From Comamonadaceae bacterium (lineage in GTDB: Bacteria > Pseudomonadota > Gammaproteobacteria > Burkholderiales > Burkholderiaceae_C), in contig CANEVH010000026.1 of the NCBI GenBank assembly GCA_947442105.1, forward strand, positions 1 to 53,553: DNA of 53,553 bases, given 5' to 3'. A model generated the notes under the pieces. It was not told the origin of the DNA and searched no databases. It was given only the letters and a program-made list of their open reading frames with translations. Below are positions 7,624 to 15,108 of the stretch, piece after piece. Every line of letters starts with the position of its first letter. Position 1 is the first letter of the stretch. The translations under genes and the position numbers were made by a program.

Positions 7624-8688
7624 TTAGATACGCCGGCCTGCCGCGTCAAACGCCAGCACCCAATCCCTGTCCGCGCTAATGGCCACGGTTTGCCCGCCCC
7701 GGTAGTGGCTGTGCTCGGCGCCCACCTTGGCCTTGAGCAGCTCGGCCACGCCCTCCACCCGCAAGTGCAGGATGGAGGAGTCGCCCAGGTGTTCGGCGAG
7801 CGCAATGGTGGCGTCAACGCCTGTGCCCTGCGCACCGTCTTGCGAAGCGACTTGCAGATGCTCCGGGCGCACGCCGATGTGCTGCGCGTCTGAAGTGGCC
7901 GCGTCACTCAGGGCGCCCCACAGCGCCTGGTGCGCGGCGCTGGCGCCTGGCGCCGGCCGGGGAATCAGGTTGATTTTGGGCGCGCCAATAAAGCTAGCAA
8001 CAAAGGTGTTGGCCGGGCGGTTGTAAAGCTCCAGCGGCGCGCCCACCTGTTCAATGCGGCCCTGGTTGAACACCGCAATGCGGTTGCCCAGCGTCATGGC
8101 CTCCACCTGGTCGTGGGTGACGTAAATCATGGTCGTGCCCAGCTCTTTGTGCAGCCGGGCCAGCTCCACCCGCATGTCCACGCGCAGCGCGGCGTCCAGG
8201 TTGGACAGCGGCTCGTCAAACAAAAACACCTTGGGCTTGCGCACAATGGCACGGCCAATGGCCACCCGCTGGCGCTGGCCGCCAGACAGCTCTTTGGGGT
8301 AGCGCGCCAGCAGCTCGCCCATGCGCAAGGTCTCGGCCGCCTGGTGCACTTGCTGGGTGCGCTGCGCTTTGGGCATGCCGGCCATCTTCAGGGCAAAGCC
8401 CATGTTTTCTTCCACCGTCATGTGCGGGTACAGGGCGTAACTCTGGAACACCATGGCCGCCCCCCGGTCGGAGGGCCGCAAGTCGTTGGCGCGCACGCCG
8501 TCAATCAGCAAATCACCGCCGCTGATGCTTTCCAGCCCGGCGATCATGCGCAGCGTGGTCGATTTGCCGCAGCCCGAGGGGCCGACGAAGACCAAAAACT
8601 CGCCGTCTTGCGCCTCGATGTCGATACCGCGAATGACCTCTACTTTTTCGTAGCTCTTGCGGATGCCCCGCAGCGTGACCGTTCCCAT
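7624..8688 (-). CDS. Sugar ABC importer ATPase (MalK/UgpC type)
   Basis: 354-residue ATP-binding subunit that would power the importer built from the permeases at 10127-11899. Seen: Walker A GPSGCGKST at 36-44, Q-loop about 82, signature LSGGQ at 134-138, Walker B VFLFDEP at 154-160 and the switch histidine at 192. The C-terminal 110 residues form the OB-fold regulatory (TOBE-like) domain of MalK-type ATPases, which is why it belongs to the CUT1 sugar class. It is the last gene of the five-gene minus-strand operon, 18 bp after the GH1 gene. Some MalK-type ATPases serve several importers, so it may not be dedicated to this one. Confidence 0.93.
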   Translation of the reverse strand: MGTVTLRGIRKSYEKVEVIRGIDIEAQDGEFLVFVGPSGCGKSTTLRMIAGLESISGGDLLIDGVRANDLRPSDRGAAMVFQSYALYPHMTVEENMGFALKMAGMPKAQRTQQVHQAAETLRMGELLARYPKELSGGQRQRVAIGRAIVRKPKVFLFDEPLSNLDAALRVDMRVELARLHKELGTTMIYVTHDQVEAMTLGNRIAVFNQGRIEQVGAPLELYNRPANTFVASFIGAPKINLIPRPAPGASAAHQALWGALSDAATSDAQHIGVRPEHLQVASQDGAQGTGVDATIALAEHLGDSSILHLRVEGVAELLKAKVGAEHSHYRGGQTVAISADRDWVLAFDAAGRRI

Positions 8689-8706
8689 GGTGCGGTGTTC
8701 CTTGCG

Positions 8707-10065
8707 TTAGGCCGCTTTGGCCAGGGCGGCTGCAGCTTGGTTGGACAAAAAGCTTTGGTACCAGCGCGCGCTGTCCTTGAGGGTGCGCGCTTGGGTGGCG
8801 TAGTCCACATGGACGATGCCAAAGCGCTTGGCGTAGCCCGAGGCCCACTCAAAGTTGTCCATCAGGCTCCAAACCATGTAGCCGCCCAGTTTGACGCCTT
8901 GGCGCATAGCCTGGTGGACGGCCTCAATATGGGTTTGAAGGTAATGGGTGCGGTCGGCATCGTGCACCTGGCCGTTGACCACCGGGTCTTTGAAGGCGCC
9001 GCCGTTCTCGGTAATGAACAAGGGCGGCACCGGGTAATCGGTGTGCAGGCGCAGCAGCAGCTCGGTCAGTCCCTGGGGATAGATTTCCCAGTCCATCTCC
9101 GTGAGTTCCAGCCCGCTTTGTCGCACGTTCCACGAGCCATCGGCGCTGACCACGGTGCGCGAGTAGTAATTGATGCCCAGGTAGTCCATGGGCGTGGAAA
9201 TGATGTCCATGTCGCCGCTGTGCACCTGGGGCGCGTCGGCGCCCAGGTCGGCTAGCACATCTGCTGGGTAAGCTCCCTTGAACAGCGGGTCCAGATACCA
9301 GCGCAGCAATCGCCCATCTTCCAAACGCGCTTTGGCCTGGTCGGCGGCGCTGTCCGTGGCGCCTTGGATGGGCGAGAGGTTGAGCACAATGCCCAGGCTG
9401 GCTTTGCAGCCCACGTCGCGCAGAGCGCGCAGGGCCAAGCCGTGGCTGAGCAACAGGTGGTGCGACACCTGCGCGGCCGTGCCCCGGTTTTTGATGCCGG
9501 GCGCGAAAATGCCGCTCTCGTGGCCCAGCACCGCCATCACCCAGGGTTCGTTGTGGGTGGCAATGGACGCTACCCGGTCCCCCAGGTGGGCATGCACACC
9601 CAGCGCATAGTCGACAAAGTGCTGCACTGTGTCGCGATGGGCCCAGCCGCCCTGGTCTTGCAGGGCTTGCGGCAAGTCCCAGTGGTTGAGCGTGAGGTAG
9701 GGCGCAATGCCGCGTGCGAGCAGGCCGTCTACCAATCGCTCATAAAAATCCAGGCCTTTGGCGTTCCAGGCGCCGCTGCCCGTGGGCTGCACGCGGGGCC
9801 AGCTGACCGAAAAGCGGTAGGCATTGACGCCCAAGCTGGCAATCATGTCCAGGTCGTCCGACCAGCGCTGGTAGTGGTCGCAGGCCACGCGGCCGTCGCT
9901 GCTGTCTGCAATGGCGCCAGGCTGCTCGCAAAAGCGGTCCCAAATGGAGGGTCCTTTGCCGTCTATGTCTGCGGCGCCTTCAATCTGAAAAGCGCTGGTG
10001 GCTACGCCCCAGACAAAGTCGGGTGGAAATTGCGCGCTCGGGTGGGTGGCAAGGTGGGTGTGCAT
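8707..10065 (-). CDS. GH1 beta-glucosidase
   Basis: Glycoside hydrolase family 1, which releases glucose from the non-reducing end of beta-linked oligosaccharides by retaining catalysis. From ATG 10065 it is 452 residues, the usual length; an alternative TTG start lies 9 bases upstream. N-terminal PPDFVWGVATSAFQIEG is typical of the family, the acid/base motif HNEPW lies near residues 171-175 (E173), and the nucleophile motif ITENGG near 351-356 (E353). There is no signal peptide, so it acts in the cytoplasm on sugars brought in by the ABC importer whose genes flank it. It is in the same operon as the importer, between permease and ATPase genes. Substrate preference (laminaribiose versus cellobiose) is inferred from context only. 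Confidence 0.93.
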   Translation of the reverse strand: MHTHLATHPSAQFPPDFVWGVATSAFQIEGAADIDGKGPSIWDRFCEQPGAIADSSDGRVACDHYQRWSDDLDMIASLGVNAYRFSVSWPRVQPTGSGAWNAKGLDFYERLVDGLLARGIAPYLTLNHWDLPQALQDQGGWAHRDTVQHFVDYALGVHAHLGDRVASIATHNEPWVMAVLGHESGIFAPGIKNRGTAAQVSHHLLLSHGLALRALRDVGCKASLGIVLNLSPIQGATDSAADQAKARLEDGRLLRWYLDPLFKGAYPADVLADLGADAPQVHSGDMDIISTPMDYLGINYYSRTVVSADGSWNVRQSGLELTEMDWEIYPQGLTELLLRLHTDYPVPPLFITENGGAFKDPVVNGQVHDADRTHYLQTHIEAVHQAMRQGVKLGGYMVWSLMDNFEWASGYAKRFGIVHVDYATQARTLKDSARWYQSFLSNQAAAALAKAA

Positions 10066-10126
10066 AAACGGCAAAAGGGGTCTAGGTCTGAAAATGGGGA
10101 GGGTGCTGGGCGGTCCGCATCGGCCG

Positions 10127-10957
10127 CTACTTGACTGCGCCTGCGGTCAGCCCGTCAATCAGGCGGCGCGACGAAATAGCAAACAGCACCAACAAGGGCA
10201 GGGTGGCAATCGCCGATCCGGCCATGACCGCGCCCCACTCGGTGTTGACCGGGCTTTGCATGCTGCGCAGCGCCAGCGGCAGGGTGTACATCTCGGGCGA
10301 GCGCATCACAATCAGCGGCCCGATAAAGTTGTTCCACGAGGCGATAAAGGTGATCAGCCCCAGCGTGCCCATAGCGGGTTGCAGCAGCGGCACGACGATG
10401 CGCCAGTAAATGCCCAGTTCGCTGCAGCCGTCCATGCGCGCGGCCTCGATCAGCTCACGCGGAATGGCGCTGCTGACAAACTGGCGCATCATGAAAATGC
10501 CAAACGCACTCGCCGCCCCTGGGATGTAGAGCGCACGCGGCTGGTCGATGCAGCCCAAGGCGTCCATGATCATGAAGGTCGGAATCATGCCCAGAAAGGA
10601 CGGCAGCAGCATGGTGCCCATCACCAGCACAAATAGCGGCTTCTTGAGGCGAAACTCAAACATGGCAAAGGCGTAGCCGCCCATGGAGCAAAACAAAAGC
10701 GTCAGGCCGGTGGAGGCCAGCGCCACATAGAGGCTCCAACCCAGGCTGCGCCAAAACGGGATTTTGCTGGTCAGGATGTCCAGGTTGGCCAAGAAGTTGT
10801 GGCCAAAGAACAGCGGCGGCGGCAGGTTAAAAATCTCGGTGCGCGCATGGGTTGCAAACACGAACATGAAATAAAAGGGCAGCAGCATCACCACGGCGCC
10901 CACAGCCACCAGCAGGTAGGCCGCGCGCGGGGCAAGTCGGTCGGTGTGGATGCGCAT
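10127..10957 (-). CDS. Sugar ABC importer permease (MalG-like)
   Basis: 276-residue inner-membrane permease of the binding-protein-dependent transport family, with about six hydrophobic segments and the cytoplasmic EAA loop (ELIEAARMDGCSELGIYWRI region, about residues 178-197) that docks with the ATPase. Its length and N-terminus with few extra residues match the MalG/LacG partner of CUT1 transporters. It starts 6 bp after the first permease gene ends and is probably translationally linked to it. The transported sugar is inferred to be a beta-glucan oligosaccharide from the surrounding hydrolases. Confidence 0.92.
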   Translation of the reverse strand: MRIHTDRLAPRAAYLLVAVGAVVMLLPFYFMFVFATHARTEIFNLPPPLFFGHNFLANLDILTSKIPFWRSLGWSLYVALASTGLTLLFCSMGGYAFAMFEFRLKKPLFVLVMGTMLLPSFLGMIPTFMIMDALGCIDQPRALYIPGAASAFGIFMMRQFVSSAIPRELIEAARMDGCSELGIYWRIVVPLLQPAMGTLGLITFIASWNNFIGPLIVMRSPEMYTLPLALRSMQSPVNTEWGAVMAGSAIATLPLLVLFAISSRRLIDGLTAGAVK

Positions 10958-10963
10958 GGTGAG

Positions 10964-11899
10964 TCAGCGTGCCGGGCCGCGCGGCTTGAAGGCGCGGTTG
11001 GTCAGCCAAGTGAGCAGGGCGACAAACACGAACAGCAGCCAGGACAAGGCGCTGGCGCCGCCAAAGTCGTTGAACTCAAAGGCGGTGCGGTACATGTACA
11101 TGGCGGTGGTCATGCCCGCCTGGTCGCTCCCCCCCCGGCCGCCGGTCAGGATAAAGGGCTCTTCAAACAACTGCAGGCCGCCGATCACGCTCAGGGTCAC
11201 GCCAAAGTAAATCATGGGCTGCAAATTGGGCAGGGTGATAAACCAGAACTGCTGCCAGCGCCCGGCGCCGTCCATGGTGGCGGCCTCGTAAATATCCTTG
11301 GGTATGGTTTGCAGCGCGGCTAAATACAGCACGGTGTTAAAGCCCACGTAGCGCCAAAACACCACCAGCGAAATGGCGGGTTTAACGTTATCTGCCTGGC
11401 CCAGCCAGTCGATGGGCGCCGCCGGCGCCAGCCAGCCTAAGCCCGGCACCTCGCCCAAGGCGTGCAGCGCCACGTTGATCAGGCCAAAGTCGGTAGAAAA
11501 CAAGGTGCCAAACATCATCGCAATGGCCACCGTGCTGGTGATGTAGGGCAAAAAGTAGGCGCCAATCACCGCATTGCGCGTGCGCTTAAAGGAGGTGTGA
11601 ATGAAGTACGCCAAAGGGATCGCCACCACATGCTGCGGCACGCCGGCGGCCAGGGCCAGCCAGGCCGTGTTTTTGAGCGACTTCCAAAACCATTCGTCAC
11701 CAATCGCGAAGGCAAAGTTGTCCAGGCCGACAAACTTCATGGACGAAAGTCCAGCGGTCGGCTCCCAGCTCTGAAAGGCCAAGAAAAAGGAAAAACCCAG
11801 CGGAAACACCCCAAAGACCAAGAACAAGAGCACAAACGGGCTCAGTAGCACGTAGGGCACCGTCTCAGGCGACAGACTAGGCAGCATTCGGCGTGTCAT
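10964..11899 (-). CDS. Sugar ABC importer permease (MalF-like)
   Basis: 311-residue inner-membrane permease, partner of the MalG-like protein. Hydrophobic segments are visible near residues 13-37, 78-100, 111-132, 177-192, 222-245 and 283-303, and the EAA-type loop (YEAATMDGAGRWQQFWFITLP region) lies near residues 205-225. The type is that of CUT1 permeases such as LacF/UgpA, without the long extra periplasmic loop of E. coli MalF. The gene lies 36 bp downstream of the binding-protein gene in the operon order binding protein, permease, permease, GH1, ATPase. Confidence 0.92.
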   Translation of the reverse strand: MTRRMLPSLSPETVPYVLLSPFVLLFLVFGVFPLGFSFFLAFQSWEPTAGLSSMKFVGLDNFAFAIGDEWFWKSLKNTAWLALAAGVPQHVVAIPLAYFIHTSFKRTRNAVIGAYFLPYITSTVAIAMMFGTLFSTDFGLINVALHALGEVPGLGWLAPAAPIDWLGQADNVKPAISLVVFWRYVGFNTVLYLAALQTIPKDIYEAATMDGAGRWQQFWFITLPNLQPMIYFGVTLSVIGGLQLFEEPFILTGGRGGSDQAGMTTAMYMYRTAFEFNDFGGASALSWLLFVFVALLTWLTNRAFKPRGPAR

Positions 11900-11935
11900 G
11901 GGCGTGATCCAGCGGGGGCGCGCGGCGTTGTGGGT

Positions 11936-13192
11936 TTAGCGCTTGACGCGCCGCTCGATCAGTGCTTTGGCGTCGGCCAGGGCAGTGCGTATGTCCTTGC
12001 CCTGGTCCAGCACTTTGTCGAGCTCGGTGTTGACGATCTCATCGGCAATCGGGTCCACTTTGTGCACGTCCACCGCCGAGATTTTGCGTGCGGCTTCGCG
12101 CCACAGCACCCGCGCTTTTTGGCCGGCCAGGAAGTCAATGGGCTGCTCAAAAAACGCGTCGTTGTGCACTTCCGGCAGCGCGGGGAAGGCGTCTTGCGAC
12201 TTGAAGGCTGCGAGTTGTAGCTCGGGCGTGAGCGTCATCAGGCTGATGAATTCGGCCGCCAGCGCCTTATTTTTGGCGCCTTTGGGGATGCTGTAAAAAC
12301 TACCACCCCAAGAGGCCCAGGCTTTTTCGGGCAATTGCGCCGCACGCCACTGCCCCTTGGTGTCGGGGGCGAGCCAGTTGTTCAGGTGACCGGCCAACCA
12401 CGCGCCCGACATTTGCGTAGCAATCGTGCCGCGTTTGAAGCCCTCAGACCACTCGCTCGACCAGGCGGCCATCTTGCCGTCGAGCTTTTGCTCGCGCACT
12501 TTTTTGGCCAACTCGAAAGCCCTCACAAAGCGCGGCGAATCCACCAGCACCTTGCCTGCTTTGTCGACGTACAGGCCGTCCCCGGCTTGCAGGTTGGAGC
12601 GGATGACGATGTCTTTGATGTCACGCGCATGGGCCATCAGATAAGCGCCGGTGGCCGCCTTGATCTTGCTGCCTGCGCCCACATAGGACTCCCAGGACTG
12701 GGTCAAGTCGCTCTCGGTGAGGCCCGCTTTTTTCAAAATGTCGGTACGGTACAGCAGGGTGCCGGGGCCAATGTCGGTAGGAATGGCGATTTGCGCGCCG
12801 GAGTTGGCAGTGCCCTGGCGCCAGGCAAAGGGCACAAAGCGCGCTTGTTGCGCTTTAAAGTGGTAAGGCGCGCCGCCCAGGTCTTCTAGCCCACCGCCTT
12901 GGGCAAAACGGCCCACATAGCCGTATTCCAGCACCATCACATCGGGCAAATTGCTCGACGTGGACAGCGCCGTGGTCATGGCCGTGTGGTGGTCGGGGTA
13001 GGCGCGGCTGGTGATCTTGATCTCGACGTCCGGGTGCTTTTTCTTCCAGGCGGGAATAGCGGCTTTGGCAATGTCGTCCACCGCTGGAAAAGCCGCAATC
13101 GTCAGCACCTGCTGGGCCTGCGCATGCAATAGTGCGCCGCTGGCCAGCAAAAGCGCACCCGCCAGCCAGTTTGCACGCTGGGTGAAAGCCAT
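11936..13192 (-). CDS. Periplasmic sugar-binding protein of the ABC importer (family 1)
   Basis: 418-residue extracellular solute-binding protein, family 1 (MalE-like). A Sec signal peptide occupies about residues 1-26 (AQA cleavage region). The mature protein has the family pattern: LTIAAFPAVDDIAKAAIPAWKKKHP near its start, LPDVMVLEY, a TDIGPGTLLYRTDILKKAG hinge-like segment, and late AAEFISLMTL helices. It would capture oligosaccharide in the periplasm for the MalF/MalG-like permeases. It is the first gene of the minus-strand operon, directly downstream of the predicted promoter and operator at 13258-13317, so it should be the most tightly controlled gene of the set. There is no lipobox, so it is expected to be soluble. 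Confidence 0.9.
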   Translation of the reverse strand: MAFTQRANWLAGALLLASGALLHAQAQQVLTIAAFPAVDDIAKAAIPAWKKKHPDVEIKITSRAYPDHHTAMTTALSTSSNLPDVMVLEYGYVGRFAQGGGLEDLGGAPYHFKAQQARFVPFAWRQGTANSGAQIAIPTDIGPGTLLYRTDILKKAGLTESDLTQSWESYVGAGSKIKAATGAYLMAHARDIKDIVIRSNLQAGDGLYVDKAGKVLVDSPRFVRAFELAKKVREQKLDGKMAAWSSEWSEGFKRGTIATQMSGAWLAGHLNNWLAPDTKGQWRAAQLPEKAWASWGGSFYSIPKGAKNKALAAEFISLMTLTPELQLAAFKSQDAFPALPEVHNDAFFEQPIDFLAGQKARVLWREAARKISAVDVHKVDPIADEIVNTELDKVLDQGKDIRTALADAKALIERRVKR

Positions 13193-13257
13193 GGAATCCC
13201 CTTGAGGTTGAAGCTAGACGCAAAGTCCAAAACAGACAAAGCGCGCAAAGGCAGCTA

Positions 13258-13271
13258 TGAAAGCGCTTTCA
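13258..13271. promoter_or_regulatory. LacI-family operator, copy 4 (TGAAAGCGCTTTCA)
   Basis: Perfect 14-bp palindrome between the regulator gene and the binding-protein gene, 66 bp before the latter's start codon. It lies immediately downstream of the TATAAT box on the minus strand, so it covers the expected transcription start, a classic repression site. Confidence 0.88.
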
Positions 13272-13317
13272 TAAAATTATAAAGACGCCCACTTGCGGTG
13301 CATGCTAGGGTATTCCC
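13269..13317 (-). promoter_or_regulatory. Predicted promoter of the ABC importer/GH1 operon
   Basis: On the minus strand there is a perfect -10 box TATAAT (13276-13281). The hexamer 17 bp upstream (CATGCA region, 13299-13304) is not a usable -35, but the motif CTAGGGTATTCCC (13305-13317) is centred about 32 bp upstream of the -10, close to position -41 from the expected start near 13269. The arrangement suggests activation through the motif and repression through the operator at 13258-13271. It separates the ABC operon from the regulator gene upstream. Confidence 0.6.
13305..13317. promoter_or_regulatory. Second shared promoter motif (CTAGGGTATTCCC)
   Basis: Shares 12 identical bases with 2961-2972 and has nearly the same spacing to a -10 hexamer. 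The sequence is a near-palindrome (GGG, four bases, CCC). Likely an activator site; the binding protein is not identified. Confidence 0.5.
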
Positions 13318-13328
13318 GGTAGCCGGGT

Positions 13329-14390
13329 TCAGGCTGGGGTGCTGCGGCGGGCGCTGGAGCCCCGCACCAGCAACTCGGGCACGGGCAGTTGGGCCGTGGG
13401 CGCAATCCCTGCAATCAACTGCAGCATGGAGGCTGCGGCCAAACGGCCCAGCTCGTAGGCCGGTTGGTGAATCGTGCTCAGTGGCGGGGTGGCGTAGACC
13501 GAAGTGGGCAAATCGTCGAAGCCGACCAGTGACACATCGTCCGGGACGCGCAGTCCGTGCTGGAACAGGCCCAGTGCCGCGCCCGCGGCCATTTGGTCGT
13601 TGGCCGCAAACAGGGCGGTGAATTGCTGCCCCTGCGCTAACAGCTGGTTGACAGCCTCCAAACCGCTGATCTCGTGGTATTTGCCGGGCACGACGAGTTG
13701 CGGGTCAAAAGCCAATTGGGCCGCTTGCAAGGCTGCGCGGTAGCCTCGCATGCGCTCGGCGGCGTCCGGGTGTTCCTCGTCACCCGCAATAAATGCAATG
13801 CGGGTATGGCCCAAGGCGATCAGGTGCTCGGTGGCGCGCAGGGCGCCCGTGAAGTTGTCGAAGGTGAGCGAAAACAATTGCCCAGCTTGCAAGTCGCGGC
13901 CCGTTACCACCACCGGTAAATCCCGCGCACAGGCCTTGAGTGCCTCGTCCGACAGGCGCGGCATCAGCACCACAATACCGTCCACGCGGCGCGCCTTGAG
14001 CAGTTCCAGACAGCGCGCCTCGGTCGCAGGGTCCCAGTGCGCGCTCATGAACAAAGGGCTGTAACCGGCCGGGTCGAGTTCATCTTCAATGCCGCGCAGC
14101 GCAGCGCCGTAAAACGGGCTGTCAATGGCTTGCGTGACCACGCCAATGCTGAAGGTGCGGCCCCCAGCCAAGCCGCGCGCCAGCGGGTTGGGCACAAACC
14201 CCAGCGTCTTCGTGGCTTCCACCACCGCCCGTCGTTTGGCTTCACTCACCACCGCCGTACCGTTGAGGATGCGCGAAACCGTGCTGGGCGAAACGCCGGC
14301 AAGCTTGGCCACCATTTCTAAGGTCACTGTCAGCTTTCCCTGCGCCCGAGGTTCTGCTTCTAAATGGGGTGGATTGCCGATTTTCGTCAT
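13329..14390 (-). CDS. LacI-family transcriptional repressor of the glucan locus
   Basis: 353 residues in the LacI/GalR family. The helix-turn-helix is at about 22-44 (VTLEMVAKLAGVSPSTVSRI), followed by the hinge helix region (PNPLARGLAGG, about 67-77), then a periplasmic-binding-protein-like core for sugar binding and dimerisation up to about 340. It sits upstream of, and in the same direction as, the ABC importer operon, with an operator of LacI type between them. Four identical TGAAAGCGCTTTCA sites in this locus and none in front of this gene suggest it controls the hydrolase and transport genes but not itself. The effector is probably a glucan oligosaccharide or glucose derivative. Repression is the common mode for the family; direct proof is lacking. 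Confidence 0.9.
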   Translation of the reverse strand: MTKIGNPPHLEAEPRAQGKLTVTLEMVAKLAGVSPSTVSRILNGTAVVSEAKRRAVVEATKTLGFVPNPLARGLAGGRTFSIGVVTQAIDSPFYGAALRGIEDELDPAGYSPLFMSAHWDPATEARCLELLKARRVDGIVVLMPRLSDEALKACARDLPVVVTGRDLQAGQLFSLTFDNFTGALRATEHLIALGHTRIAFIAGDEEHPDAAERMRGYRAALQAAQLAFDPQLVVPGKYHEISGLEAVNQLLAQGQQFTALFAANDQMAAGAALGLFQHGLRVPDDVSLVGFDDLPTSVYATPPLSTIHQPAYELGRLAAASMLQLIAGIAPTAQLPVPELLVRGSSARRSTPA

Positions 14391-14506
14391 GTGCGCGCAA
14401 TAGCTGGGGTGAGTTCTTATGGTGCGCCGGCGTGGGCGGCGCGTCTCATCTTAACCTTCGCCCAATGGTCGCTCAATGGCCCCATCCGCTCCGCGATAAT
14501 CAAACC

Positions 14507-14956
14507 ATGCCTAAGCACCCATCCCGGCCCTGGGGCCTGTACCTTGTTACTTTCATCAGCGCCCTTGGCGCTGCAGCGAGCGCCGTGTTTTGGGCGCTCG
14601 GCACCCTGGGGGTTTCCGCGCAGCGCGCGCCCAAAGCGCCTCCAGTTTCCGTGACCGTCGCTCCAGACGCCCAGACACTGGCGCGGGCCCTGGGCGGCGG
14701 CAAGGCAGCGGTCGCGGAAGCGGCGCCAGCACCCAGCACCCAGTTCCAACTGCTGGGTGTGGTCGCGGGCCCGGTGGGCAAGGGCCTGGCCTTGTTGGTC
14801 GTGGGCAACGCGCCGCCCAAGGCCTATACCGTCGGTGCCGCTTTGGGCGATGGGCAGGTGTTGCAATCGGTGTCGGCACGCGGGGCCAAAATCGGTAGCA
14901 CCCTGCGGGGCGAACCAACGCTGGAGTTGAGTTTGCCCAAGCCCACTGGCGCCTGA
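14507..14956 (+). CDS. Orphan type II secretion GspC-like protein
   Basis: From ATG 14507 the protein has 149 residues: a short basic N-terminus, one membrane segment (about 11-31), a proline/alanine-rich linker, and a domain from about 75 to 135 with the GspC homology-region pattern (FQLLGVVAG, then ALLVVGNAPPKAYTVGAALGDG). In type II secretion this domain links the inner-membrane platform to the outer-membrane secretin. The PDZ domain found in full GspC is missing, and no other gsp genes lie within the window, so it may work with a secretion operon elsewhere. It is divergent from the lacI-type gene. A link with export of the secreted GH81 enzyme is possible but unproven. Confidence 0.65.
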   Translation: MPKHPSRPWGLYLVTFISALGAAASAVFWALGTLGVSAQRAPKAPPVSVTVAPDAQTLARALGGGKAAVAEAAPAPSTQFQLLGVVAGPVGKGLALLVVGNAPPKAYTVGAALGDGQVLQSVSARGAKIGSTLRGEPTLELSLPKPTGA

Positions 14957-15108
14957 CCTGGCAATTTAAACGATTGCGCGCGCAAGCATCCAAGCCGGCG
15001 AGGCCACTGCGGCCCCAGGGCGAAGCGCGGGTTTTCACCCTGCGAGGCACTGCCAAATTCATGTAAGCTTGTTGACAGTTTTACTTTCATTTCCCCAGGA
15101 GTGATTCC

